In this document: in pieces, positions 1-9,814 of the stretch
Position numbering within the stretch: the stretch's first letter is position 1
Layout: every line of letters begins with the position of its first letter
Source: Pagrus major
Taxonomy: Eukaryota; Chordata; Actinopteri; Spariformes; Sparidae
Assembly: GCF_040436345.1 (NCBI RefSeq)
Contig: NC_133230.1
Span: 14,766,197-14,830,196 of the forward strand
DNA: 64,000 bases
Reading direction: 5' to 3'
Notes under the pieces: model-generated
What the model saw: only the letters and a program-made list of their open reading frames with translations
Told to the model about the DNA's origin: nothing
The model's database searches: none
Translations under genes and position numbers: made by a program

Positions 1-2500
1 GTTTCAGCCTCTCCAGCTCTCTTTGCCTGATTTTCTCTCGCAAGGACTCGATGCGGCTCAGGGGTTTTCCGATCCTCCAGCTGTCCCTCCTCTCAACCCC
101 TTTACCTTCTTCCCAGTCTTGTCCCTCATCGCTTTGACCTTTTTTCTCAACCATTTCTTCGGCAACGTAAAACACAGATCTGGGGATTTGAATCTTGAGC
201 GGAGAGATCCCCGGGGGTGCAATCTTTTTTGGAGATCTTGGGGTTACATCATGAACGAGGTTCTCTGGTCCAGTGTCACTGTACGTTTGCACCTCCTGTT
301 TGGTCACTTCATAAGCAGCCTTGTCATCCTTTTCTCCTTTCTCTTTGCTATAAACAGTTGTGTCTCCTATTTTTTCTATTTTACTTATAAGATCCTCTGT
401 CTGTTGCGACAAAACAGAGTGTGATAGGTAAGGTCCTTGTGGCCCCGTACCACTCCACTCTTGCCCTCTGAGGGGGTCTCGAGGCCGATCTGTGACAGGA
501 CAGAGTAGACTGGAGCACTCGGTGAAAGCTGATTCGTGTCTCGAAGCAGCGTAACTTGGACTTGCGAGCTCTGATGATGCAGCAACAGGTGGGATTGTGC
601 TTTCGAATCCCTCCTCTTTCCGAAAATCAGACACCTTTTTGTCGCAAACTTGTGCCTCAATCTGTCCCCCCACCTCTGGATCTTTTCCTACACTCAGCTC
701 ATTCTCACCTGCCAGTCGTCTCACTTCTCTTTCAGCTCTCGCTTTCCCATCCTGCCTGATCGGTAATCTTCTAGCAAACGAGATTCCCTCTGTGTTTTTA
801 ACAGATGCCACTGTGAACCCCTCATCTCCAGCTGCATCGCCTGCCTTCTCCGCAGCCCTTACGTCAATAGGCTCGACTTTCTTAACTGCGCTCTTGTGTT
901 CGCCGTCGTTTTTAAAAAGTCTCTCTCTCACCTTTCCAAATCTGTCTTTATCTATTAGTCGTGCGTACCCCTGTTTGATCTTCGCTGTGGTTTCCTTCCC
1001 AAAGCCTGCTATGTCGCCCCACGGCACTACGCTCTTCTCTGAATGTATCCTGTCACGCATTTTCCTCTCGTGAAACCCCTCGTTGTCTAAACCGTTCTCC
1101 TTGGCGCAGAAGACTCGATCAGAGAAGCTGGACGAGCGTTTCGGCACGCCTTTGAACAGCATGTTCCTCCCGTCTGCCTCAGATTGTTGGTCATCTTCAT
1201 CTCCTGAAAATTTTCTCATCACAGGCCGCAGGAAATTATCAGAGCTTTTGGATCGGGATGGAGGCTTGGGGTGCTCTCCGAATTTACTCAGCAGCTGGCT
1301 GACCCTCCCTCCTCTGTCAACAAACACATTATCATCCAAGCTGTCCTTCCTGTCTTCTTTAATGACTGTTGCCTGGCCCCATGGTCTCTCTTTCTCTTTT
1401 TCTCTCAGCCAGGATATTTCTGTTCTGAGCTCTCTCCCCAGACTCTCCCGCCTTCCCTCCACGCTGCCCTTCATCTCTGCATCCTCTCTACCCGAACCTT
1501 TCCCTCCTCCTGTTGGATGCCTCTCTTCAGGGCTTGCCGAGGGCTTTATGATCAGAACCTCTGAGGCTCGGATCTCAGTGACGCTCCCTCCTCCGGCCAG
1601 GATCTCCCTCAGGTTCATCTTCATCCCCCTCTTCCCCTGGAGGTCCTCCTCGGGCCTCTCCCTCTCCGTCTCCCTCCATCTAGCCCTTCTCTCGTCGCTG
1701 CCCTTCCTGTCCTGCTCGATGATGATGATATTGTCGGCTCTGATTGTCCGAAGACAAGGGACGACGGGAGAAAACGCACCAGATGGCGGCTCTGTTTCTT
1801 TTTCCTCTTCATCTTTTTTCACTTTGAGGAATTCCCGCTCCCTGACTGCGTCTTTCACCAACTCTTTCCACTGGCTTTTATCTTTCTCCCATCCCTCCCT
1901 GCTCGTCTCTCTTTCGCTTCCTTGACTTCGGTCCCTGCTCCTCTCTTTTTCCCCTCCCTCACTTAAATCTCTGAATCTCTCTATTTTCAGCTCTATATCT
2001 CTTGCCCTTCCTGCCTCTCCATCTTGACCCCTGGGGCTAGATTTTTCTTTCTCCTTCTCTTTAACTTCTGGCTCGTTGGCTACCTCTGCATCCCTCCCTT
2101 TCTTCCATGAACTCTGCGTGCGAATGAAAGGGTTTTCATGGACTGGAACTATAGTTTCCAGAGACACCTGACTCACTTGTTCTGCATCCATCCATAGCCC
2201 CGTATCTGGACTAAGCGACCGTTCGCTTCCCAAATTGACCGTCATAAAGCTGTCCGTGTCGCTCAGACCATCAGAGGAAGATCTGACATCCACCTGCAGC
2301 AGACAGACGTCTTTCTCCTTCTCTCTGTCGGGCAGACTGTCCTGCTTCGCCTTCCTCCGCTGGATGATCCCTCGCTTCCAGGCGGGCATGCTGGCAAACT
2401 TCTCCTCCTCCTGTTTCTCTCGCCGCTCTCGCTCCTCCTCCTCTCTCCTCTTTCTCTCCAGCAAGAGTTGCTTCCATTCCGGCAGAGAGGAGACAGACAT
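1..2500 (-). CDS. ppp1r18: Phostensin (protein phosphatase 1 regulatory subunit 18), 5' part, runs off left edge
   Basis: The frame starts at ATG 2500-2498 and stays open to the left edge (about 833 codons), so this is one very long exon of an unfinished gene. The start reads MSVSSLPEWKQLLLERKRRE, then a Glu/Arg-rich helix, then MPAWKRGIIQRRKAK: the paired EWK and MPAWKRG-RR boxes are the N-terminal signature of the phostensin/taperin family. About 120 residues in, VPVHENPFIRTQ matches the human phostensin stretch around GPVHQNRFIRQ. The middle is low-complexity and very charged; near the left edge SRIESLREKIRQRELERLK predicts a coiled coil. Phostensin binds PP1 and actin filament ends; the PP1 docking motif and C-terminus would lie outside the window. 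The start is supported by a splice acceptor (TTTTTTTCATTCCCAG, exon from about 2555). nrm lies next door on the same strand, as in human. Taperin is the alternative, but the HENPFIR box and the nrm neighbour favour ppp1r18. Confidence 0.85.
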   Translation of the reverse strand, partial: MSVSSLPEWKQLLLERKRREEEERERREKQEEEKFASMPAWKRGIIQRRKAKQDSLPDREKEKDVCLLQVDVRSSSDGLSDTDSFMTVNLGSERSLSPDTGLWMDAEQVSQVSLETIVPVHENPFIRTQSSWKKGRDAEVANEPEVKEKEKEKSSPRGQDGEAGRARDIELKIERFRDLSEGGEKERSRDRSQGSERETSREGWEKDKSQWKELVKDAVREREFLKVKKDEEEKETEPPSGAFSPVVPCLRTIRADNIIIIEQDRKGSDERRARWRETERERPEEDLQGKRGMKMNLREILAGGGSVTEIRASEVLIIKPSASPEERHPTGGGKGSGREDAEMKGSVEGRRESLGRELRTEISWLREKEKERPWGQATVIKEDRKDSLDDNVFVDRGGRVSQLLSKFGEHPKPPSRSKSSDNFLRPVMRKFSGDEDDQQSEADGRNMLFKGVPKRSSSFSDRVFCAKENGLDNEGFHERKMRDRIHSEKSVVPWGDIAGFGKETTAKIKQGYARLIDKDRFGKVRERLFKNDGEHKSAVKKVEPIDVRAAEKAGDAAGDEGFTVASVKNTEGISFARRLPIRQDGKARAEREVRRLAGENELSVGKDPEVGGQIEAQVCDKKVSDFRKEEGFESTIPPVAASSELASPSYAASRHESAFTECSSLLCPVTDRPRDPLRGQEWSGTGPQGPYLSHSVLSQQTEDLISKIEKIGDTTVYSKEKGEKDDKAAYEVTKQEVQTYSDTGPENLVHDVTPRSPKKIAPPGISPLKIQIPRSVFYVAEEMVEKKGQSDEGQDWEEGKGVERRDSWRIGKPLSRIESLREKIRQRELERLK

Positions 2501-2601
2501 AACAGAAGAGGAGCCGGGATTTGGACAAGATGGTTGCTGTTCTTCGTTAGAGCCTCTGGGAATGAAAAAAATGGGAGTGAAATCAGTTTTCTCTCACAAC
2601 A

Positions 2602-2815
2602 AGAGCTGCAATGATTAGTCGATTAATCACATAGTCGATCGGAAGAAAATTACCAACTAATTTCATGATCAATTAATCGTTTAGATGTCAAACATTTGCT
2701 GGTTCCACCTTCTTAAATTTAGGAGTTGCTGCTTTTCTTTGTTATTTGTGATAGAAAATGAGGAGTGTTTGGGTTTCGGACTGTGAAAATGATCGTTAGT
2801 TGCATCCCAACATTA
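2602..2815 (+). repeat. Dispersed element with ATTAATCG-rich ends (copy 1)
   Basis: The segment runs from AGAGCTGCAATGATTAGTCG to ATCGTTAGTTGCATCCC and contains an internal phrase close to CAAACATTTGCTGGTTCCA, followed by TTTGCTGCTTTT-like and GTTTGGGTTTCGGACTGT phrases. Related text occurs at 10810-11035 (minus), 21610-21915, 37180-37340 and 39280-39477. The ends form imperfect inverted repeats (AGAGCTGCAA against GTTGCATCCC), which suggests a non-autonomous DNA transposon. It lies in intron 1 of ppp1r18. Confidence 0.6.
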
Positions 2816-3085
2816 AAAAAGAGGTGTGCATCACTCAAAACTGAGCTTTTGGAACATAATACATTATTTTACTCATAAGTGCATCAAGATGAGAGGCATT
2901 TTAAATGTTTAATAGCATAAAAAAGATGCACATCAATGCAGAATCAGTCCTAGTTGTCCACTGAGTTTAATCTTTTACACAGAATAACATCACAAACGTC
3001 ATCAAATCAACACATTGTGCACATACAACAGACAAGAACTTTCCGCTTAAGTGTTTATCTCAAAATGTGTTAATCAAAACTTACC

Positions 3086-3260
3086 AAAACCCCCAGCATA
3101 GATATCACGATATCCGCCTCGACTGTGAAGTTTTCATCTCCACTTTGTGCGTCCTGGCTGTGCGTAACGCGCTCCACTCCTCGACGGAAAACCTCCCTCG
3201 CCAATAACTAAACAGATTAATCTCTGCTGTCAAAACGGAGGGTTTAAAAACGCTTCACGA
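3086..3260 (-). other. ppp1r18: Probable untranslated first exon of ppp1r18
   Basis: On the minus strand a clean donor (TTTTG|GTAAGTTTT, exon end at 3086) pairs with the acceptor at about 2556. The only ATGs in the candidate exon lead to short frames that stop before or just after the junction (for example ATG CTG GGG GTT TTG AGG CTC TAA), so translation most likely begins in the next exon at 2500. The DNA just upstream (about 3100-3500) is richer in G+C and CpG than its surroundings, fitting a promoter. The 5' limit is a guess. Confidence 0.4.
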
Positions 3261-5673
3261 CCCAGTCCAATCACCCCACGACCCGACTGTGCATCCGAGC
3301 ATGCAAACACCTCCGTCGTCGGTATAGTAGTAAATATTCCAGCCTCGGAGCTTCAGCACTGTAATCCGATAATTACATTAAATTCCGTCAGGAGAGTTTA
3401 GTGGCACACACCATATTGTCGGACCTAAGAAAAGGCGTTTAAAGAGCACAGCCGTCTGCCCAGCCCGGGCACCAACCCCCACCCTCCCTGCCTCGTCTCA
3501 TCCCTTCTTCCCCGCACGGCTAATTGGAGAAGAGATGGAGGAGGAGGAGGAGGAGGAGGAGGGCTGTGGTGTCAGGAGGGCAGAGCTGCAGGAGTTTACC
3601 TGAGGAGGACCAGACATCATCAACCTCCCTCATGTGGCATGTTTTTAACACTACTTTACTATTTTTATCAGATTATTTGCATTTTTTAATGAAAGGGCCA
3701 GAGAAGGAGACTTATTTCAACAAGTGAATAAGAAACATGGTCAGAAAAATGCCAAAATATACATGTTGACAATCTTAACATGGTGAATTTGTCTTCTTAG
3801 TGGAAACAAATACGCATTTACCTGCATGTTTGCAGTTACGTGTTCAATCTGGTGAGAATATCTTACTTTTGTACTTTATTCTGATCCATGTTGGAGCTTT
3901 AATTGTCTTCACAGTCTTCGCAAACAAAAAATGTAAAGTGCATATTTCAAAATATATTAAATAAGTAGTCTGTGGTAATGTTTCAGCCCATATTCAAAAG
4001 CTAATGTATAGAAATTGATTCAATGACTAATTTATAACAACGTTGTGGCTCAGACTCCTGATGTATGATCATATTTTTTGCGGAAATAATTTAATAATAA
4101 TAATAATAATAATAAATAATGATATCAAAAAGTGGGTGGGATTCGTCCCACTTTCCTATAATAGCCGAGGCGCCCATGGTGCCAAAAAACAAAACTTCTT
4201 GGCCTTTAAAAATAAACAACAGACCTCGTGAGAAAACAAGAACAGAACAACACGGTCTGGAAAATCCTGGAAGTTATTATTGTCATTACAGTGAGGCAAC
4301 AATGCAGACATAAAAAACATGTTGAATAAAAAAATACAGTACTTTCAAGTTCAAGAAGTAATGACATGTAAAAATTAACTTGTTCTCAATCCTGTAGAAG
4401 ATAATTGGTCTGACATTACAGTTGATGTGTCCAAAGCAACCAAGGAAATAAACATTCACCTGTTTCTCTTTATAGCTGCAAAATGTGAAAAACAAAGCTG
4501 CAATTTTTTTTAGCCAGTGTGAAAACTGTAGTGACAGTAGTGTGCACAGTGAACCTGCAGTGGTCAGTAGGAATGTTACAGCCTGTAAAAATAAACTACA
4601 TGATAAACAAAGACATAAATCAGCAGTATCAGCATTCATTAGCACTATATAAACATGTAATACATGACAGTGTGTGTGTAAGCACTTGTAACGTTAACTT
4701 CTCCTGTGTGGCAGCTGTGAGTGGTGGCCGGTGTTTACTGTACATTAATAAAAGTACCTAAAAATGTCTGTATAGCTGCGTGAAAATACATTTTAGTGTG
4801 TATTAATACATTAATTAAATGTTTGACTACTGTTTGTAATTTCTAAATAGAGAGATTTAAGTAAATTGTTACCACATTTTATATCTATGCTTGTAAAAAA
4901 AATTATATTTGGAGGGTTTTATTGCAAAATGTTATATATAAAATCTTTTTGGGACAAATCTTTCCTCCTAAATGTAATCAGAAAATAGAGATATGCTCAA
5001 AAATATAACTATTACATTATGTTCTCTCTGAATATTAACATTTGGCAAAACATTTTACTTTAATACCAGCGACTTTTTGAAAATACTGACACATCCTTGT
5101 TAGTAGAAGGAGGCTTTTGTGTTTATAAATGGTGAAATAAATTGTCCTTTTGTAATAAAACAGGTGAGAAGGCTGCCAAGCCAGTGACCACAGTTTGAGA
5201 CTGTGTTTCAACATTTGTAAGTGTGAAACTACTGGATATTTTTGAAGGGACCTCTGAATTAAAAAATCGAAGTCAACTGAGTTCATGACAACAAAATCAA
5301 GTGTTTCTTTACGAGACCTCTGGACATCGCCAGCCGTGTTTGTGGCAACAAATCAGGTGTTTTTCATGAGACCTCAGGAAGTGTTTGTGCTTCAACCTAA
5401 CCAAAACATAAGACAGCATTTTAAAAATAGATAAATATTGAACATATTCGTGGTTTGCAGAAACGTAGAAGTTGGACTCTCCCTTTCTAAAATCTCATAC
5501 ACCGTCAACAGTAAATTTATAAAATACAGTGTCAAGTTTCAAAGAATACAGTTTGTTTTGCTTGTGTTCAGCGCAGCAGACAATCAGGCTCATTGAGAAG
5601 CCAGTTACAGTATTTCTGGTTAATATGAAGACGACAGGCAGCTCCACATCACAGCGGTAAGAACACCTTCATT
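3261..5673. other. Intergenic DNA between ppp1r18 and nrm, no gene seen
   Basis: This stretch is AT-rich and only short chance frames are present. It holds a (GAG)n tract at 3537-3562, an (AAT)n tract at about 4092-4115 and one dispersed repeat at 5161-5240. The right end includes the 3' untranslated part of nrm, whose exact end I could not fix. Confidence 0.6.
5161..5240 (+). repeat. Short dispersed repeat, second copy at 61050
   Basis: The text CCAGTGACCACAGTT followed by GACTGTGTTTCAACATTTGT occurs here and at 61050-61128 in the same orientation with about 85-90 percent match by eye. The full length of the family cannot be judged from two copies. Confidence 0.55.
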
Positions 5674-8248
5674 TCACTTCTCCTTGTGGTAGGTGTTGTC
5701 CCGCTCGCTGCCCCGCTGTGGCTCGCTCAGGAGCTGCATCTTACTTTTAAGCTGGACGCAGAGGTAGGCTAAATCCTGTTTGTCCAGGGAGTGTGCCAGG
5801 GCCAGGTAGGTCGACAGAGTCCCCGCCAGCAGCAGCCTGTCCAGGGACAAGGCCGGCAGGAGCCACAGCACGACACCCAGCTCCAGGCACACCGGGTGGC
5901 GGAGGTGAGACAGGAGGCGCTGGGCACGTGGTGACTTGTGAGACAGGGGGTCCCCTAAACCGAGACACCTGTAATACACCTGAGAGACCGGAGAGACGAA
6001 TTAGTTCAGGCAGCAGCGCCAACAACAAGTCAATCTATTTAGAAAACAAATTACAGGTTTTTCATAATCACTGTCACAGATTACACACCTTGTTACACTC
6101 AATTTAATCCTTCTTAATTTGTCATGTTGCTGTTTTGGCATCAAATCAAAATAATCAAGATTAAAGATGAGGATTTAGCAGTTAAATGAACTGAAACGTT
6201 GATCCTTTTAAAGCCAAACAAGGTTTCGCTGGCGGACAATATATGGGGTTAGAAGTTCAAGTCTGACAGCTTGTTCCTGGAGACGCAGAAGAGTCGTGAT
6301 GAAATTCAAATTACTGCTTCAAATGTCTCAGAAATTTATTTTTTATATATTGCATCTTCTATATCTACTCAAGACCTGCTAAATATAATTTAAACAAGCG
6401 CTTAAAAACATTAAGCTGCTGGCTTTACTACAAATCAACCAGATTTTTAATGATCGGAGTATAACTCGCTGACGAAGTCCTGGTTACCTGCTTGATGCCC
6501 AGCAGTTCTGGGTAATCAAAGATCATGAGGATGCTGCAGATGATCGCCCAGCAGAGGAAGTGCAGGGAGAAGCAGAGCAGAGGGAACCAGATACTCCAGG
6601 GTGCATGACGTACTGACCACAGACAGGGGGCGCCGGTCACAGGCTGCCAGTACCGCATCAAGATCTGAACACAGGAGGAGGGAGGACGCAGAGTGGTGTC
6701 AGGAAACAACCTGTATCAGAAATCCCAAACTCCAAAATGTGAAATGCGAGTGTGTGTTTCTGTACCTGGAGTGCCAGCGCCGTGGTGAAGCAGTACGCCG
6801 TCCTGTTCAGGGCTCCCAGCACTGACTGGAGGGCCTGTTTGACCGGTGACCAGGCAAGCAGACTGTGCTGTGTGGTGAAGAGAGCCAGCAGCCCCACATC
6901 CACGACAAGACACCTGAGGACAGAGCTGTCCCGCAGGGCCACCGACCACGGTATGGAGTCTGAGGTGTGAACAAGAGGAGAAAAAAGAAAAGAAAGGTCA
7001 CTTTCAATTTTTTTATTGTCTTTTCCTGTATGTGAACAACCATTATAGATACACAACCAGTGTTCGGACTGAGAATAAAAACTAAGATTAGACTGATTAT
7101 CGACCTGGAAGATTATCAGGGCCAACATTCAGCATTTTTCAGATTATCGGTATCAGTGATTTATCTGTCGGATCACCGATAAAAAAACAAACAAATTTTA
7201 AAATGTGCTACTTTGGCTCATCCTTTCACACAACGTGCCGCCCAAGACAATATCTGATTGGTAACACGTCACAAATAATAGCCTGTAAACACTGAATAAT
7301 CTGAATCTGCAAAGCAACTAGTTATATATCTGTTTTCAGTCTCCCTGATTTCTAAAAATCTGCACCGGTATCGGCCCTGAAAAAGCCATATCGGTCGACC
7401 CCTGATAAAAATATACTAAAATGGAGCTGTAGTTTACTCAAACAGTAAAATTAAACCACTTGCAATAACAAAATAATCTACACATGACGTGAGGTCATTC
7501 ACCAGTCATGGCCTGATAACACACTGTGATCCATGAAAGCATTACGAACACACAAGCACTGTTTGCAAGCACTCAAGCATTAACATGCCACAGCAGTATG
7601 ATACCCAACCCAGGGCCTGGTGACGGTTAGTATGCCTGATAACAAAATCACAGGGCCAGAATGAGGTCGTTGAACAGATCTGGTTTATAAAATAATCTCT
7701 AAAAATAAAAATGTTATGCGCCCAACGTGGGGCTCGAACCCACGACCCTGAGATTAAGAGTCTCATGCTCTACCGACTGAGCTAGCCGGGCGCTGACCTC
7801 TAGTGGTCGTTATGTGGTATTTCAAGTTTCTCATTACACTGATTGATGCGCTTCTCATACACTACAGTAGCTAATTGATCTAAACTAGTCGACTTTCGGG
7901 GGTTTTGTTCACTATAAACAATAGTTTAATTCATGTTATAAAACACCGTCCATTATAACGGAGTAATAACAGCGAGTCAAACCCTGAAATCACCCCACGT
8001 TCGCTAAGTTTCACTCGTAACTCCTCACTGAAAGTTAGCTAACTTCTCCTGGTCGCCTGCCAGCCGCAAGTGAGCGTTAACCCCGCGTTAAGCTTACCTC
8101 GACAGAGGGTCGTGTCCCCGGTGATGTTGTGGTAGATGGGTCGAAATGATAAAAACCGAATAAAGTCCGCGCCGGATATGAAAACAAACGCAAAGTTGAG
8201 CAAGGACGCGGTGCAGAGGGCGCAGCCACGTACCGTGACTGACGCCAT
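5674..8248 (-). CDS. nrm: Nurim, inner nuclear membrane protein, four coding exons, about 275 aa
   Basis: Coding exons on the minus strand are 8248-8098, 6959-6766, 6664-6488 and 5979-5674; phases join cleanly and every junction is GT-AG. The protein starts [17 protein letters not shown] and contains the family stretches [82 protein letters not shown] and [13 protein letters not shown]. Human nurim (262 aa) has nearly the same blocks. Several hydrophobic segments span most of the chain, as expected for this multipass protein of the nuclear envelope, which shares a fold with isoprenylcysteine carboxyl methyltransferases; no enzyme activity is established for nurim. The short tail after the last membrane segment is polar. 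Intron 1 carries a tRNA-Lys gene on the same strand. ppp1r18 follows downstream, the human arrangement. The start codon matches the family N-terminus in place and length. Confidence 0.93.
7080..7405 (+). repeat. Dispersed repeat rich in TATCGG phrases, nrm intron 1
   Basis: The block begins near GACTGATTATCGACCTGG and ends near CATATCGGTCGACCCCTGAT, with several GTATCGG phrases between. I recognise this type of sequence from many teleost genomes, but only one copy is clear in this window, so the family assignment is from memory. Confidence 0.4.
7707..7711 (-). terminator. Pol III T-run terminator of the tRNA gene
   Basis: TTTTT on the minus strand starts 8 nt past the tRNA 3' end; a second T5 run follows after one A. 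This is the usual Pol III stop signal. Confidence 0.7.
7719..7791 (-). tRNA. tRNA-Lys (anticodon CUU)
   Basis: The minus strand gives a complete 73-nt cloverleaf: acceptor stem GCCCGGC pairing with GTTGGGC (one G-U), D-arm with A box TAGCTCAGTCGG, anticodon stem-loop GAGAC TCTTAAT CTC with anticodon CTT, and T-arm GTGGG TTCGAGC CCCAC with B box GGTTCGAGCCC. The discriminator base is G. The sequence looks identical to the standard vertebrate tRNA-Lys-CTT and has no intron. A run of five T follows on the minus strand at 7711-7707 and would end Pol III transcription. It lies within nrm intron 1, in the sense orientation of nrm. Confidence 0.95.
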
Positions 8249-8639
8249 TTCAATCAGCGTTTATCTTCATTTAGCAGCTTCTTCTTTGAAGCTCTTCCGG
8301 GAGGGAGTCTGCTGCAGTACCGCCCGCTGACACACGGTGTCGCTGCTGTGCGGTGCAACCAGTGGGGGAGAGAGCATGAAAGTGTCAAAGTGGGGTCAAT
8401 TATTTAATTTTCTTTATTGAAGCTCCTGTACACAAATTTAAATATCTGCTTTTGTTATTAAAGTCCAAAAATAAACAGCAAAACTAACCACTTATTTAAT
8501 TTAATCTTGGCATGTTGACCATCCACAAGAGTGAAGAGTTAAAACAAATATAAACAAAAGTAATAACATCAATAAATAAAGAATTAGTAACCTAAAATAT
8601 AAGTATAACTCTTTGGACAGGGTTACATAAATTCAATTT

Positions 8640-9310
8640 ATATGTCACAATCTAATGTGAGCATTAATAGGAGCCCATCTGATTAGAAATATGTCCATCT
8701 TTACGTGAAGTTTCGCTGTTATCTTGTCCATTGCATACACTATTCATCACCCTCTAATAATGCCACTGATGTGTAGTTGGTGGTAACAGTTTGATACATT
8801 TATCATTTTTCTGGCCACCAGCAGGAGGATACACAATAAATATAACTTCGTTTTTTTTTCTATTGCTCCTTCAGGGATGCCTCAAAAGATATAAAACATT
8901 GGGTTTAATGGTTATTCAATGTTCAAAATGATTAATATTTCAGTCTGAATCCCCTCTAGATGATTTAAGTTTTGGACAGTCCCAAAAAAATGTGTGTATA
9001 ATCTCCAATCTGCTTACAATCCCTCCAGCACAAATTTGTTTTACTACTATCAAATTTAGAGGGACTTCTGAAGTATCTCATTTTCAATTTCCAAATAAAG
9101 TATTTCCACAGTGGACTATTAGTTATCTCATGCCCATCTTCACACACATTTTCCAATGTTTCATCTGCAAAAATGCACCTGTAACTGCCTATACTAGCTG
9201 GAAAACACAATAGGTTCACATCATACAACGTTACATGGTCCAAGGTCAAGTTTAATAACAATATCCCTGAAAATGGAAACCTAACACTTGTTTTTCTAAG
9301 GAAATATGTA
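8640..9310 (-). mobile_element. LINE fragment, 3' end of an L1-like ORF2
   Basis: The minus-strand translation around 9190-8985 reads ENVCEDGHEITNSPLWKYF and then WKLKMRYFRSP, NLCWRDCKQIGDYTHIF. The W-K-RYF spacing followed by CWR-C--G--THIF is the C-terminal region of fish L1-type LINE ORF2 proteins. Further down the same strand LLLVARKMI, VYAMDKITAKLH and IFLIRW in different frames match the last part of such ORFs. The open part is about 139 codons at most and the frame changes and stops several times, so this is an old, dead, 5'-truncated copy. It lies between nrm and the 3' end of the LIM gene. Confidence 0.6.
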
Positions 9311-9392
9311 GTTACCTGCCAAAAGAAGCAATTTTGTGACCTCAAAACACCCCTGCCTGAGAGTAACAGGGGTCTTAAACTCATTATGGTGC

Positions 9393-9398
9393 TTTATT
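9393..9398 (-). promoter_or_regulatory. Candidate poly(A) signal of the LIM gene
   Basis: AATAAA on the minus strand (AATAAAGCACC), about 420 nt past the stop at 9815. It is the first perfect hexamer I see downstream and would give a compact terminal exon ending just before the LINE fragment. Confidence 0.4.
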
Positions 9399-9814
9399 TC
9401 CTTATTTACACTAACTTTGTGCATATAAAATAGTCAAAAACAAATGCTTAGGTAGAAAACAGCCTTTAAAAAGAGCAAAATCATCATAAATTCACGTGTA
9501 ATAGCACAGCAGAAAGAACGTGCCCTTGTTATGAGCAGATCAGACATTATTCCACTGTTTATGATTCCACTGATATCTGTTTTCATGGAGTTGGATCGGA
9601 AATTTGCAACAAAGACAACACAGAAGAAGGTCTTGATCGCATTAAAGCAAAAAAAGATTACCCGAGAAAGAAAAGAAATAGAGAGCACACCAGAATACAC
9701 ATGACTTTGGATCTACTTAACTTCATCGCAGACATGAAAACATGTAATTGTGCCAAATACAACAGATTCATGACAAATGAATAAACAGAAAGATGTGTGT
9801 CAGCCTCCTTTTTC

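Noticed and set aside
385-660. Minus-strand 91-codon frame and other short minus frames in 1-2500
   Set aside because: They are out of frame with the motif-bearing ppp1r18 frame, which is open throughout.
1083-1925. 280-codon open frame on the plus strand, Ser/Leu/Pro-rich
   Set aside because: It is the antisense shadow of the long ppp1r18 exon; the Arg/Glu-rich minus frame gives Ser/Leu-rich antisense frames. The minus frame has family motifs, this one has none.
7542-7766. 74-codon minus frame over the tRNA
   Set aside because: It runs through the tRNA-Lys gene and has no other support.
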